Assembly (NCBI RefSeq): GCF_026340465.1
Contig: NZ_JAPEPC010000001.1
Coordinates: forward strand, 5,996,001 to 6,060,000
Length of the DNA: 64,000 bases
Reading direction: 5' to 3'
Source: Streptomyces sp. NBC_01306
Lineage (GTDB): Bacteria; Actinomycetota; Actinomycetes; Streptomycetales; Streptomycetaceae
Below are positions 1 to 9,202 of this stretch, piece by piece (position 1 is the stretch's first letter; the number at the start of each line of letters is the position of its first letter). A program made the position numbers and the translations under genes. The notes under the pieces are model-generated. The model saw nothing but the letters and a program-made list of their open reading frames with translations, was not told where the DNA came from and made no database searches.

Positions 1-585
1 GGAGGCCCAGCCGTACCGCAGATACCGGGGCGACCGGTGGCCCACCATCGCGTCCAGGGTGTTCACCGCCCGGAACCCGACGAGCCCCGGCACCCCGGCC
101 AGGGCGCCCCAGACCAGCGCGCCCACCACCGCGTCGGAGGTGTTCTCGGCCACGGACTCCACGACGGCCCGCGCGATCTGCTGCGCGTCGAGCGCCTGCG
201 GATCGCGTCCGCACAGATGCGGCAGCCGCTCCCTGGCCGCCCCGACATCACCTGCCGCCAGCGCGTCGGCCACCGCGCGGGCCTCACGCCCCAGCGAGGT
301 GCCGCCGACGACGGCCCAGGTGGCGGCGGCGGTCAGTGCGACGCCCGCGGCGGGACGGCCGCGTACGGCACGCCCGGCCAGCACGGCGGCACCCACCGCG
401 CCCCCGGCGCAGACCACGGTGTGCAGCGCGCCCCACCCGCGGTGGTCACGCCAGAGCCGGCGCTCCACGGCGGCGGCGGCCCGCCCGAAGGCGGCGACGG
501 GGTGCCCGCGCCGGGGGTCGGCGAAGATGAGGTCTGCCAGGAGGCCCGTGGTGGCGCCGTACACGAAGACACGCTCTCCACGCAT
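1..585 (-). CDS. cobD: Adenosylcobinamide-phosphate synthase CobD/CbiB, N-terminal 195 residues (runs off the left edge)
   Basis: The reading frame is open from an ATG at 585 to the window edge. The translation carries the CbiB hallmarks ENTSD (residues 147-151) and NTLDAMVGH (175-183), plus hydrophobic segments expected of this membrane enzyme. CobD attaches (R)-1-amino-2-propanol phosphate to adenosylcobyric acid in adenosylcobalamin synthesis. The family is usually about 310-330 residues, so roughly 40% is missing here. A cobalamin riboswitch lies about 130 nt upstream on the same strand, so expression should fall when B12 is abundant. Other cob genes probably lie to the left. Confidence 0.93.
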   Translation of the reverse strand, partial: MRGERVFVYGATTGLLADLIFADPRRGHPVAAFGRAAAAVERRLWRDHRGWGALHTVVCAGGAVGAAVLAGRAVRGRPAAGVALTAAATWAVVGGTSLGREARAVADALAAGDVGAARERLPHLCGRDPQALDAQQIARAVVESVAENTSDAVVGALVWGALAGVPGLVGFRAVNTLDAMVGHRSPRYLRYGWAS

Positions 586-712
586 GGGGTCAGCAGGCCA
601 GTTCGCCCGGGACCCTCACTGCGGTCGTACTCGGAGCATCGGGCGGTTCGGGCAGCAGGCGGCCGCGCATGGCGTAGTCCTCACTCAGGGTGTCCGCGCC
701 CTGGTTCGACGT

Positions 713-835
713 GACCGGCGGTGAGAGTTCCTGGCTCCCGGGGGCGACCCCGGTGACAGTGGCGGGACCGCGCCGGATTCGCACCGGACTTCCTCTCCTG
801 CCGCCGTATTGGCCCCGGAAGTCCACCACGGTCGG
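713..835 (-). ncRNA. Cobalamin (B12) riboswitch upstream of cobD
   Basis: On the minus strand the region reads GGAAGTCCGGTGCGAATCC, then GCGGTCCCGCCACTGTCACC, then the B12 box GCCAGGAACTC (727-737), the conserved core order of the cobalamin aptamer. The ends can pair as a P1 stem (824-833 with 713-723). It sits 128 nt before the cobD start and predicts repression by adenosylcobalamin. A 79-codon ORF across it (590-829) is an artefact of the RNA element. The exact 5' boundary is approximate. Confidence 0.9.
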
Positions 836-1026
836 CGAACACCCGTCAACTCACCCTTGACCTGCGACGGGGCAGTGTGCCGAGCCCCACACGGGCCACC
901 CGGACGGCCGTACGGGCCACTCGCCCGGCAGGCCGCGCACACGGGCAGCCCGCCCGGTGGCCGGTGGCGGCCGCCGGGCGGGCGGAGTGACGCTGTCGCG
1001 GGGAGTGGTGGGGGAGGAGCGGGCCG

Positions 1027-1284
1027 TCAGGCGACGATCAGATAGATCCCGTACGCCACGGCCGCCGCGCAGAGCGCGAAGCAGGCGTACGAGCCGGCCC
1101 GCGCGGCCGGGCCCCTGCCCGTACCGGCAGGAGTCGCGGCGGCGGGTGCGGTGGCGGTGCCCGGCTCCGGCACGGGCTTCCGCGCCAGGCCCACCACGCC
1201 GAGGGTGAACAGGCCGACCAGTCCGACGGTGGCCACGAGGCTGACGCCGAAGACGGTGCCGAGAGCTGCCCAGTCGATGTCCAT
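1027..1284 (-). CDS. Small membrane protein downstream of pit
   Basis: This 85-residue protein has two predicted transmembrane segments, at about residues 9-34 and 64-84, joined by an Ala/Pro/Thr-rich linker. The start ATG at 1284 is preceded by AGAAGGA. It follows the phosphate transporter gene on the same strand, separated by 94 bp that contain a 9-bp tandem repeat, so cotranscription with pit is likely. I recognise no domain. A role as a Pit accessory subunit is only a guess from position. Confidence 0.75.
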   Translation of the reverse strand: MDIDWAALGTVFGVSLVATVGLVGLFTLGVVGLARKPVPEPGTATAPAAATPAGTGRGPAARAGSYACFALCAAAVAYGIYLIVA

Positions 1285-1327
1285 GGTGCGGTGTCCTTCT
1301 CCTTCAGACCGTGTTCGGACGGACCGT

Positions 1328-1372
1328 GTTCTCAGGGTTCTCAGGGTTCTCAGGGTTCTGAGGGTGCTCAGG
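1328..1372. repeat. Five tandem copies of a 9-bp unit between pit and its downstream gene
   Basis: Three exact copies of GTTCTCAGG (1328-1336, 1337-1345, 1346-1354) are followed by GTTCTGAGG (1355-1363) and GTGCTCAGG (1364-1372). The array ends 6 bp before the pit stop codon, in the putative pit-to-85-aa-gene intergenic leader. It may be only a slippage microsatellite. Confidence 0.9.
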
Positions 1373-1378
1373 CCGTGT

Positions 1379-2632
1379 TCAGACCGTGGCGGGCCGGGTG
1401 GGCTCCGGTGCGGCGCCGCCCGGTGCGGGGATGGTGGTCCGGAGACCGTCGGAGACCGCTCCGGCCGGCGGCGGGGCGACGGCCGCGATGGCGGTGGTCA
1501 CCACCCCGGCGGGCTCGTCGGACGCGGCGGGTTCGTCGGGGGTGACGCTGTGCTGGCCGACCGGTTGGCGGCGGGAGAGCGACCAGATGACACCGGAGCC
1601 CGCGACCAGCAGGACGGCGACGGCGCCGATGCCCCAGGGGCCGCGGCCGGCCAGATACTCGGCGCCCGCGCCGACGACCGCGGCGGCGGGCAGGGTCAGA
1701 CACCAGGCGACGGCCATCCGGGTCGCGGTGGACCAGCGGACCACCCCGCCCTTGCGGCCGACGCCCGCGCCCATCACGGCGCCCGAGCAGACCTGCGTGG
1801 TGGAGAGCGAGAAGCCGAGGTGCGAGGAGGCCAGGATCACGGTCGCGGCACCGGTCTGGGCGGCGAAGCCCTGCTGCGGCCTGAGCTCGGTGAGCCCCTT
1901 GCCCATGGTCTTGATGATGCGCCAGCCGCCCAGGTACGTACCGAGTGCGATGGCAGTGCCCGCGGAGACGATGACCCACAGGGGCGGGTTCGAACCGGGG
2001 GCGATGACGTTGCCGGTGACCAGGGCGAGGGTGATGACACCCATGGTCTTCTGCGCGTCGTTGGTGCCGTGGGCGAGCGAGACCAGGCCGGCGGAGGCGA
2101 TCTGGCCGGCCCGGTAGCCCTTGGCGGTGGACTTCTCGTCCGTACGGCGCCCGATCCGGTACGTCAGCCTGGTGGCCAGCAGCGCGGCGACACCGGCGAC
2201 GACCGGCGCGGCGACCGCGGGGAGCAGGACCTTGGTGATGACGACATCGCCGTTGACACCCGACGAGCCGACCGACATCAGCGTGGCTCCGATGAGCCCG
2301 CCGAAGAGTGCGTGGGAGGAACTGGACGGCAGGCCGAGCAGCCAGGTCAGCAGATTCCAGAGGATGGCACCGACGAGTGCCGCGAAGATCACTTCTGTGG
2401 TGATGCCCTGTTCATTGATGATCCCGCCGGAGATCGTCTTGGCGACCTCGACGGACAGGAATGCCCCGACAAGGTTGAGCACGGCGGACATGGCCACCGC
2501 GGTCTTCGGTTTGAGAGCGCCGGTCGAGATGGTCGTCGCCATCGCGTTGGCCGTGTCGTGGAAACCGTTCGTGAAGTCGAACACGAGAGCGGTAATGATC
2601 ACGATCCCAAGGAGCAGGGTCAAGTGTTCCAT
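1379..2632 (-). CDS. pit: Low-affinity inorganic phosphate transporter (PiT family)
   Basis: This 417-residue polytopic membrane protein has the two PiT signatures: DFTNGFHDTANAMATT at about residues 19-34 and the C-half counterpart AHGTNDAQK. PiT proteins carry metal-phosphate in symport with protons across the cytoplasmic membrane. The C-terminal 80 residues form a low-complexity Pro/Ala-rich cytoplasmic tail. No DUF47 (Pit-accessory) gene is adjacent, so this resembles S. coelicolor pitH2 rather than pitH1. A PHO-box-like direct repeat lies just upstream of the start. Confidence 0.94.
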   Translation of the reverse strand: MEHLTLLLGIVIITALVFDFTNGFHDTANAMATTISTGALKPKTAVAMSAVLNLVGAFLSVEVAKTISGGIINEQGITTEVIFAALVGAILWNLLTWLLGLPSSSSHALFGGLIGATLMSVGSSGVNGDVVITKVLLPAVAAPVVAGVAALLATRLTYRIGRRTDEKSTAKGYRAGQIASAGLVSLAHGTNDAQKTMGVITLALVTGNVIAPGSNPPLWVIVSAGTAIALGTYLGGWRIIKTMGKGLTELRPQQGFAAQTGAATVILASSHLGFSLSTTQVCSGAVMGAGVGRKGGVVRWSTATRMAVAWCLTLPAAAVVGAGAEYLAGRGPWGIGAVAVLLVAGSGVIWSLSRRQPVGQHSVTPDEPAASDEPAGVVTTAIAAVAPPPAGAVSDGLRTTIPAPGGAAPEPTRPATV

Positions 2633-2660
2633 TTACCTGGGCAATCGTTCGAGGTCATTG

Positions 2661-2701
2661 ACGAGATGAACGTAGGCAACCCGGGTGAACGGAAGATGAA
2701 C
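2661..2701 (-). promoter_or_regulatory. PHO-box-like direct repeats upstream of pit
   Basis: On the minus strand two adjacent 11-nt units, GTTCATCTTCC and GTTCACCCGGG (2680-2701), are followed 8 bp later by a third, GTTCATCTCGT (2661-2671). Streptomyces PhoP binds arrays of such GTTCA-type 11-nt units. The array begins 29 bp upstream of the pit ATG and may overlap its promoter. Binding is inferred from sequence only. Confidence 0.7.
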
Positions 2702-2877
2702 TGAGCCGGGCGCTGTGGTGACCCTGCCCGGAGGCGCCTGTTCCGCTCACTGCCGGCGCTGCCTCTGCCCGCTGCCGCGGCGGCATACCGGGGCGCACGG
2801 ACGGCTGGCATCATCGCGTGGACGGGCCGCCCGTGCGCCCGAAGCGCAGACGTGGCAGAGAGGCAGAAGTGGCAGAA

Positions 2878-2907
2878 GGGGCAGATGTGGCAGGGGCAGA
2901 TGTGACG
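2878..2907. repeat. 15-bp imperfect tandem repeat in the aldolase leader
   Basis: GGGGCAGATGTG occurs at 2878-2889 and again at 2893-2904, following two GGCAGAAG-type units (2862-2877). The array lies just upstream of the preferred GTG start at 2920, or inside the coding region if the ATG at 2818 is used. It ends next to the Shine-Dalgarno sequence. Confidence 0.75.
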
Positions 2908-2919
2908 GGGGAGACAGCA

Positions 2920-3579
2920 GTGGCACCGGAGGAGACCGATCCGCTCGCGAGGGCCTGGCACGAACTCGTCTCCACCGCCCGCAGGACCGCGTCCGAGGGG
3001 CTGGTCGTCGGCACATCGGGCAATGTCTCCGTACGCTGCGGCGACCTCGTCCTGGTCACCCCCAGCGGAGTGCCGTACGAGAAGCTCGGCCCCGGCGACA
3101 CCGTCGCCGTCGACCTGGACGGCCACCAGGTGCTCGGCGAGCTGAAACCGACCAGCGAACTGCCCCTGCACCTGGCCGTCCACCGCGCCACCACCGCCAC
3201 CGCCGTGGTCCACACCCACGCGGTGCACGCGACGGCGGTCTCCACCCTGGTCCCGGAGCTGCCCGCGGTCCACTACATGGCCGCCGCGCTGGGCGGCCCG
3301 GTGCGCGTCGCCCCGTACGCGCTCTACGGAAGCGACGAGCTGGCCGCGAACATGCTCACCGCTCTCACGGACCGCTCCGGCTGCCTCCTGCAGAACCACG
3401 GCACAGTCACCTACGGCAGCTCGCTCGACCAGGCCTACGACCGCACCGCCCAGCTGGAGTGGATGTGCCGCCTCTGGCTCACCGCGTCCGCGCTGCCCGG
3501 CCGCACCCCCTCCCTGCTGTCGCCCGGACAACTGGCCGAGGCCACCGAGAAGCTGCGGGGGTACGGCCAGCCCGGCTGA
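2920..3579 (+). CDS. Class II aldolase/adducin family protein (L-fuculose-phosphate aldolase-like)
   Basis: The class II aldolase fold is indicated by GTSGNVS near the N terminus, a zinc-binding HTHAVH motif, and a third histidine in NHGTVTYG. These enzymes cleave sugar phosphates such as L-fuculose-1-phosphate to DHAP and an aldehyde; the true substrate is unknown. I chose GTG 2920 (219 aa) because GGGGGAG lies 6 nt upstream and the length fits the family. An in-frame ATG at 2818 would add 34 Arg/Gly-rich residues encoded partly by a tandem repeat. It is divergent from pit. Confidence 0.85.
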   Translation: MAPEETDPLARAWHELVSTARRTASEGLVVGTSGNVSVRCGDLVLVTPSGVPYEKLGPGDTVAVDLDGHQVLGELKPTSELPLHLAVHRATTATAVVHTHAVHATAVSTLVPELPAVHYMAAALGGPVRVAPYALYGSDELAANMLTALTDRSGCLLQNHGTVTYGSSLDQAYDRTAQLEWMCRLWLTASALPGRTPSLLSPGQLAEATEKLRGYGQPG

Positions 3580-3651
3580 GTCCTCGCAGGTCCGGCCCCC
3601 GTTTGCCCCGGCCGGCTGGCAGCCGGGCCCGCCCCCGCCGACACTGGAGGG

Positions 3652-4779
3652 GTGCGCCCGGCAACCGCGACGGCAACGGCCGTCACCACTCTGATCGGCG
3701 TCGGCGCGGCCGCGGCAGCGGCCGGCCGGCTCGCCGCCGACGCCGCGCTCAAGGCGCCGCACGGCCGGGCCCTGCCCGCCGAACCCCGGCTCTCCGTACA
3801 CGCCACGGCCCCCGGCCGGGTCACCCTCACCCGGTGCCTGGCCTCGCTGCGCCCCGGTGTGTACGGGCTGGAGGGCCCGGGTGTCCACGCGGTCGTCGGG
3901 CCGGTGATCGACGGCGGCTCCGAGACCGCCGACACCGTCGTGCGCCGTCTCGACCGGGTCACCTACGGCACGCTCGCCCCCGGCACCAAGGCCCGGCTCA
4001 CCCCCCAGGTGTACGTGGGCGACCCGCGCTCCGCGCTCGGCATCGACCACGCCGACGTGGACATCCCCGCTGAACTCGGCGCCTGCCCGGCCTGGTTCGT
4101 GCCCGGCCCCCGTCCCACCTGGGTGATCACGGTGCACGGCCTGGGGACCGGCAGGGAGCAGCCCATGAACGTCCTGGGCTTCCTGCACCGCCAGCAGTTC
4201 GCGGTCCTCGACATCTCCTACCGGGGGGACACCGGCGCCCCCGCGAACCCGGACGGTCTGGGACACCTCGGCGCGTCCGAGTGGCGCGACCTGGACGCGG
4301 CCATCCGCTACGCCGTCCGCTACGGCGCGGAGCGCGTCGTCCTGCACGGCTGGTCCACCGGCGCCGCCATGGCCCTGCACGCCGCGGTGGGCTCGGGGAT
4401 GCGCGACCGCATCAGCGGCCTGATCCTCGACTCCCCGGTCCTCGACTGGGAGGCCACCCTCGGCGCGCTGGCCGCCGCCCGGCGCACCCCCGCCTTCCTG
4501 CTGCCGCTCGCGGTACGGGCGGCCCAGGGGCGTACCGGCACCAACGGCGACCGGCTGCGCGCCGCCGCCGACCCCCGGGTGCTGACCGTGCCCACGCTGG
4601 TCTTCCACGGCCCCGACGACCGGGTGGCCCCCTGGCGGCGCTCCGTCGAATTCGCCGCGGGCAAGCCGTCGTTGGTGGACCTGCGGACCGTGACCGGCGC
4701 CCCGCACGGCGCCATGTGGAACGCGGATCCCGACGGCTACGAAGAGGCCATGCGGCGCTTCCTGACCCCGCTGATGTAG
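3652..4779 (+). CDS. Alpha/beta hydrolase, membrane-anchored or secreted
   Basis: This 375-residue protein has a hydrophobic Ala-rich N terminus (residues 8-33), likely a signal anchor. A hydrolase domain follows with oxyanion motif VHGLG (161-165), nucleophile elbow GWSTG with Ser235, acid candidates Asp322/Asp323 and His352. It resembles the alpha/beta hydrolases widespread in Streptomyces with no assigned substrate. The start is GTG 3652, preceded closely by GGAGG. It lies 72 bp after the aldolase gene on the same strand; a functional link is not evident. Confidence 0.85.
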   Translation: MRPATATATAVTTLIGVGAAAAAAGRLAADAALKAPHGRALPAEPRLSVHATAPGRVTLTRCLASLRPGVYGLEGPGVHAVVGPVIDGGSETADTVVRRLDRVTYGTLAPGTKARLTPQVYVGDPRSALGIDHADVDIPAELGACPAWFVPGPRPTWVITVHGLGTGREQPMNVLGFLHRQQFAVLDISYRGDTGAPANPDGLGHLGASEWRDLDAAIRYAVRYGAERVVLHGWSTGAAMALHAAVGSGMRDRISGLILDSPVLDWEATLGALAAARRTPAFLLPLAVRAAQGRTGTNGDRLRAAADPRVLTVPTLVFHGPDDRVAPWRRSVEFAAGKPSLVDLRTVTGAPHGAMWNADPDGYEEAMRRFLTPLM

Positions 4780-4878
4780 CGGTCCGGGCCCGCCGGCCCG
4801 CTTCCGTACCCCCTGCGTCAACCTGTAGCGAGGGGTTCCGTTTGGGCTTTCGGCCCGTCAGAGGCAAGACTGCTCCCC

Positions 4879-6246
4879 GTGACGTCCCGTAACCCGCGCG
4901 ACTCCAGACTCCGCCTCGTCCGCCCCCGACCTCTGCTCACGGCCCGCCGTGTCGTGAGCAACCGGCCCATCCGCCCCGCCCCGCGCCCGCCCGCCGGTAC
5001 CCCGGCCCCGGCGGAGCTGGCCCGCCAGGCCAGGACGGTGCTCGCCGACGCCGTCCGGATCGCCCGCTGGACCGGGGACGCCCGGCCGGTGCGGGGCGGG
5101 GCACTCACCGCCCCCGTCGCCGAACACGCCGCGCACACCCTCTCGTTGACCCCGGAAGCGGTCCGCGCGGGCTGGGACCGCGCCCGGCTCGCCGGACTCG
5201 TCGAACTGCACGGGGACATCGCCCGCCCCGGGTGGCGGCTGCGCGCCTGGGACGGTGACGACAGCGCGGTGCTGCGCGGCTGGGTCGCCCTCTTCGACGC
5301 CTGGTCGATCGTCCATCCGGCCGCCGCCGATGTCCCGGTCACCGCGGTGGCCGAGGTCGTCGAGGCCGTACCGCAGGTGCTCTCGCTGCTTCAGCTCTCC
5401 GCGGGGCCGGTGACCGTGCCGGCCCTGCTCGACCTGCTCCAGCAGCGCGTCGCCGAACTGCACGAGGAACGCTGCGAGGTCCCCTACGGCCCGCAGCCGC
5501 AGCCCGAGCCCCCGATGGCGGCGGGCACGCTCGCCGCGCTGCTCGACTGGGCGCTGCGGGGCCTGGCGGCGGTCGGCGCCCTGACGCTGGCGCCCGGCCA
5601 GGCGACGCTGACGCCGCTCGGCAACTGGGCGGTCTGGGTCAAGCTGGAGCAGATCTGCGTCGCGGCGCAGAGCCCGGCCGGCAACATCGAGCAGCGCGCC
5701 GACGCCATGCTGCGCGGCTGCGCGGGACTGACACCCGGCCCGGCGCGGGCCGAGTACCGCGCCTGGCTGGCCGCCCGCACCGTGGGCAGCGCCGTCAGCG
5801 AGCTGCTCGGGGTGGCCCGGGGCGAGGACGCGCTGCTGCGCGGTCTCGCCTTCGAGGCACTGCGGGTGGTCGGCGCTCCCGCGGAAGCGGCGGTACGGGG
5901 CGCGGCCGCCGAGACCTCGCTCCGTCCGTACGCGGTGCTCTGGCTGGCCGAGTACGAGGGTGCCGACCCGGAGGACGCCCACGACGCGCTCACCCGTGAA
6001 GAGGCGACCTGGCTCTGGGTGGACACCGCCGCGGCCGTCGCCGACCACGGAGAGAGCACCCTGCTGGTCCGCCACCTGGAATCGGCGGTGCAGGGCACCG
6101 TGCCCGCCCTGCTCGAAGAGGTCCGGGCGGTGGGGCACCCGCGCACCGTGCAGGTGCTGGTGGCGCTGGCCGCCGCGCACCCCGATCCGGCCCTGGCCAA
6201 GGCGGTCCGCCGGGCCGCGTTCCAGGTGCACACCGGGGGAGTCTGA
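4879..6246 (+). CDS. Conserved hypothetical protein, 455 aa
   Basis: A long open frame with typical Streptomyces codon use starts at GTG 4879. The product is rich in Ala, Leu and Arg, has no clear signal peptide or membrane span, and looks mostly helical. I recognise no catalytic motif or named family. Two stretches that alternate hydrophobic and acidic residues, near residues 70-120 and 210-260, could be winged-helix-like repeats, but this is weak. No strong ribosome-binding site precedes the start, so a downstream ATG or GTG is possible. Confidence 0.7.
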   Translation: MTSRNPRDSRLRLVRPRPLLTARRVVSNRPIRPAPRPPAGTPAPAELARQARTVLADAVRIARWTGDARPVRGGALTAPVAEHAAHTLSLTPEAVRAGWDRARLAGLVELHGDIARPGWRLRAWDGDDSAVLRGWVALFDAWSIVHPAAADVPVTAVAEVVEAVPQVLSLLQLSAGPVTVPALLDLLQQRVAELHEERCEVPYGPQPQPEPPMAAGTLAALLDWALRGLAAVGALTLAPGQATLTPLGNWAVWVKLEQICVAAQSPAGNIEQRADAMLRGCAGLTPGPARAEYRAWLAARTVGSAVSELLGVARGEDALLRGLAFEALRVVGAPAEAAVRGAAAETSLRPYAVLWLAEYEGADPEDAHDALTREEATWLWVDTAAAVADHGESTLLVRHLESAVQGTVPALLEEVRAVGHPRTVQVLVALAAAHPDPALAKAVRRAAFQVHTGGV

Positions 6247-6303
6247 GCGTCCGGGCGGCCGGTGCCTTCCGTTCGGATCAGGCCCGGGATGTGCCGGGAG
6301 GGC

Positions 6304-6699
6304 TCAGAGCGCGCCTCCCGGCGCATAGGTGCCGAAGCTCCAGATGTTCCCCTCGGGGTCGCGCGCCAGGTAGTCGCGGGAGCCGTAGTCCTGGTCGGTC
6401 GGCGGCATCAGGATCTCCACCCCGTGCTCCACGGCCCGCCGGTGGTGGGCGTCGGTGTCCTCGATGACCACGTAGACGCCCACCGGACCGCCCTTCGCCA
6501 TCGCCTGGGCGAAGACCCCTTCCCGGCCCCGGGTGCCGAGCATCACCATGCCGTCGCCGTAGGCCAGCTCGGCGTGGGCGACCGCGCCGCTCTCGTCCTC
6601 GTAGACAGCGACCTCGGTGAAGCCGAAGGCGTCCTTGAGCAGCCGGATGGCCGCCTTGGCGTCGTCGTACAGCAGCGTCGGACTGATGGTGGCAACCAT
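6304..6699 (-). CDS. VOC-superfamily protein (glyoxalase/bleomycin-resistance fold)
   Basis: This protein of about 131 residues has the paired beta-alpha-beta-beta-beta modules of VOC proteins: a first half with LLYDDAKAAIRLLKDAFGF and a second half ending in YLARDPEGNIWSFGTY. The DPEGN-xW motif is typical of PhnB/YraH-like members. The ATG at 6699 is preferred over the upstream in-frame GTG (6708) because GGGAAGGG lies about 8 nt before it. The substrate is unknown; relatives act on glyoxals or bind drugs. It is convergent with the 455-aa gene and divergent from the ABC-F gene. Confidence 0.88.
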   Translation of the reverse strand: MVATISPTLLYDDAKAAIRLLKDAFGFTEVAVYEDESGAVAHAELAYGDGMVMLGTRGREGVFAQAMAKGGPVGVYVVIEDTDAHHRRAVEHGVEILMPPTDQDYGSRDYLARDPEGNIWSFGTYAPGGAL

Positions 6700-6805
6700 C
6701 CCGGACACCCTTCCCGCTGAGTTCGATCTTCCGATTTGTCCCTCTTGCGTGTGGCGCGGTCCCAGTCTGGCACCGGGCCCCGGCAGAGTGCCCGCGCGGC
6801 ACCGT

Positions 6806-6842
6806 TAGACTGGGCCGCATGGCATTTCTCCTTGTGCATTAG
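6806..6842 (+). promoter_or_regulatory. Promoter -10 plus leaderless 7-residue leader ORF ahead of the ABC-F gene
   Basis: TAGACT (6806-6811) is a strong Streptomyces -10 element, and 7 nt later an ATG (6819) opens the micro-ORF MAFLLVH, ending in TAG at 6840-6842. Transcription would begin at or next to the ATG, so the leader would be translated from a leaderless 5' end. The ABC-F start follows 61 nt later. Many ABC-F genes are controlled by ribosome-mediated attenuation, which this arrangement would allow. No good -35 is visible and no attenuator stem was proven. Confidence 0.45.
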
Positions 6843-6903
6843 CCGGCGTCGAAGCAACCCTCCGCCTGCCCTTCCGCCGTCCATACCGCCCTGGAGTTTT
6901 TCC

Positions 6904-8481
<1,578 letters not shown>

Positions 8482-8502
<21 letters not shown>

Positions 8503-8562
8503 TCCGGCGCCCGGTCCGTCGCCTGATCCACTTCGGATGGATCATTCGGCTCACAGGTGATC
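8482..8562. promoter_or_regulatory. Cluster of five GATC sites upstream of gbn
   Basis: GATC occurs at 8482, 8501, 8525, 8540 and 8559, five times in 81 bp of GC-rich DNA, spanning the end of the ABC-F gene and the intergenic region. Further copies are at 8731 and 8817. The next gene encodes the Gbn protein, whose S. coelicolor homologue is described as binding GATC-containing sites. Autoregulation or local chromatin structuring is therefore plausible. Confidence 0.55.
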
Positions 8563-8658
8563 CTTCATCTGAGTGAGCCGCTCTCGTACCCCGGCGCGCC
8601 CCACGCCTGCTGCCCGCCCGGCGGGCGTCATACGGGTCCGTACCGTGCTCCTTCCATC

Positions 8659-8701
8659 AGACCGCCGCTGACCAGCGCCTTCGCGCTCAGCGGCGGTCTT
8701 C
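8659..8701 (+). terminator. Strong stem-loop terminator after the ABC-F gene
   Basis: AGACCGCCGCTGA (8659-8671) pairs perfectly with TCAGCGGCGGTCT starting at 8688, and the interior can pair further (AGCGC with GCGCT). The right arm ends in TT, typical of Streptomyces terminators with poor U-tracts. It separates the ABC-F transcript from gbn. Confidence 0.75.
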
Positions 8702-8820
8702 TGCGCGTCCTGCCGGGGCCGGAATGCCGCGATCCGGTCCGCGGAGTGAGCCGGGACACAGAAATCCCTGTCGCACAGACCTTGCCGAATGGGTGGCCAG
8801 GACGGCCGGGAGGGGTGATC

Positions 8821-8847
8821 ATGAGAGTCCAGAGCGCACTTCCTTGA
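8821..8847 (+). other. Possible 8-codon upstream ORF overlapping the gbn ribosome-binding site
   Basis: An ATG at 8821, preceded by GGGAGGGG (8809-8816), opens MRVQSALP and ends at a TGA (8845-8847) that abuts the GAGGAGG used by gbn. Translating it would place a terminating ribosome on the gbn start region. This could be coincidence; no conservation data are available. Confidence 0.25.
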
Positions 8848-8857
8848 GGAGGCACGG

Positions 8858-9079
8858 GTGGCCGAGACTCTGAAGAAGGGCAGCCGGGTTACCGGCGCCG
8901 CGCGTGACAAGCTCGCGGCAGACCTGAAGAAGAAATACGACTCCGGTGCGAGCATCCGGGCACTGGCCGAAGAGACCGGCCGCTCCTACGGATTCGTCCA
9001 CCGGATGCTCAGCGAGTCCGGTGTGACGCTGCGAGGACGCGGCGGAGCAACGCGAGGCAAGAAGGCCGCATCGGCCTGA
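8858..9079 (+). CDS. gbn: Small nucleoid-associated GATC-binding protein (Gbn-like)
   Basis: This 73-residue basic protein has a helix-turn-helix at about residues 32-53 (SIRALAEETGRSYGFVHRML) flanked by Lys/Arg-rich ends, including an RGRGGATRGKK tail. It matches my memory of S. coelicolor SCO1839 (Gbn), a nucleoid-associated protein that binds GATC motifs and influences development and antibiotic production. The start is GTG 8858 with GAGGAGG upstream. The gene order ABC-F, gbn, enoyl-CoA hydratase also fits that locus. The GATC cluster upstream supports the assignment. Confidence 0.85.
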   Translation: MAETLKKGSRVTGAARDKLAADLKKKYDSGASIRALAEETGRSYGFVHRMLSESGVTLRGRGGATRGKKAASA

Positions 9080-9160
9080 CAGGGCTGTGGCCCTGGGTTC
9101 TGGGGTTCACCGGTTCACCACGGTGCCACCCGGTCGGCCGGAGGGCCGGCAGGGTGGTTA

Positions 9161-9188
9161 CTGTGCAGTCACTTACCTGTCTGCACAG
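9161..9188. promoter_or_regulatory. 8-bp inverted repeat ahead of the enoyl-CoA hydratase gene
   Basis: CTGTGCAG (9161-9168) and CTGCACAG (9181-9188) form a perfect inverted repeat with a 12-bp spacer, ending 14 bp before the ATG at 9203. The half-site spacing of two helical turns suits a dimeric repressor. It could instead be a 5' hairpin. No regulator gene is adjacent apart from gbn. Confidence 0.5.
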
Positions 9189-9202
9189 AACCGGAGACCC
9201 CC

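Noticed and set aside
590..829. 79-codon minus-strand frame upstream of cobD
   Set aside because: It coincides with the conserved core of a cobalamin riboswitch, which explains the sequence better than coding.
1151..2704. 517-codon plus-strand frame over the phosphate transporter
   Set aside because: It is antisense to a well-conserved PiT transporter; its translation is a low-complexity Gly/Arg/Asp sequence with no domain.
2620..4821. 733-codon minus-strand frame
   Set aside because: It lies opposite the aldolase and hydrolase genes, both with clear motifs; the frame is open only because of high GC.
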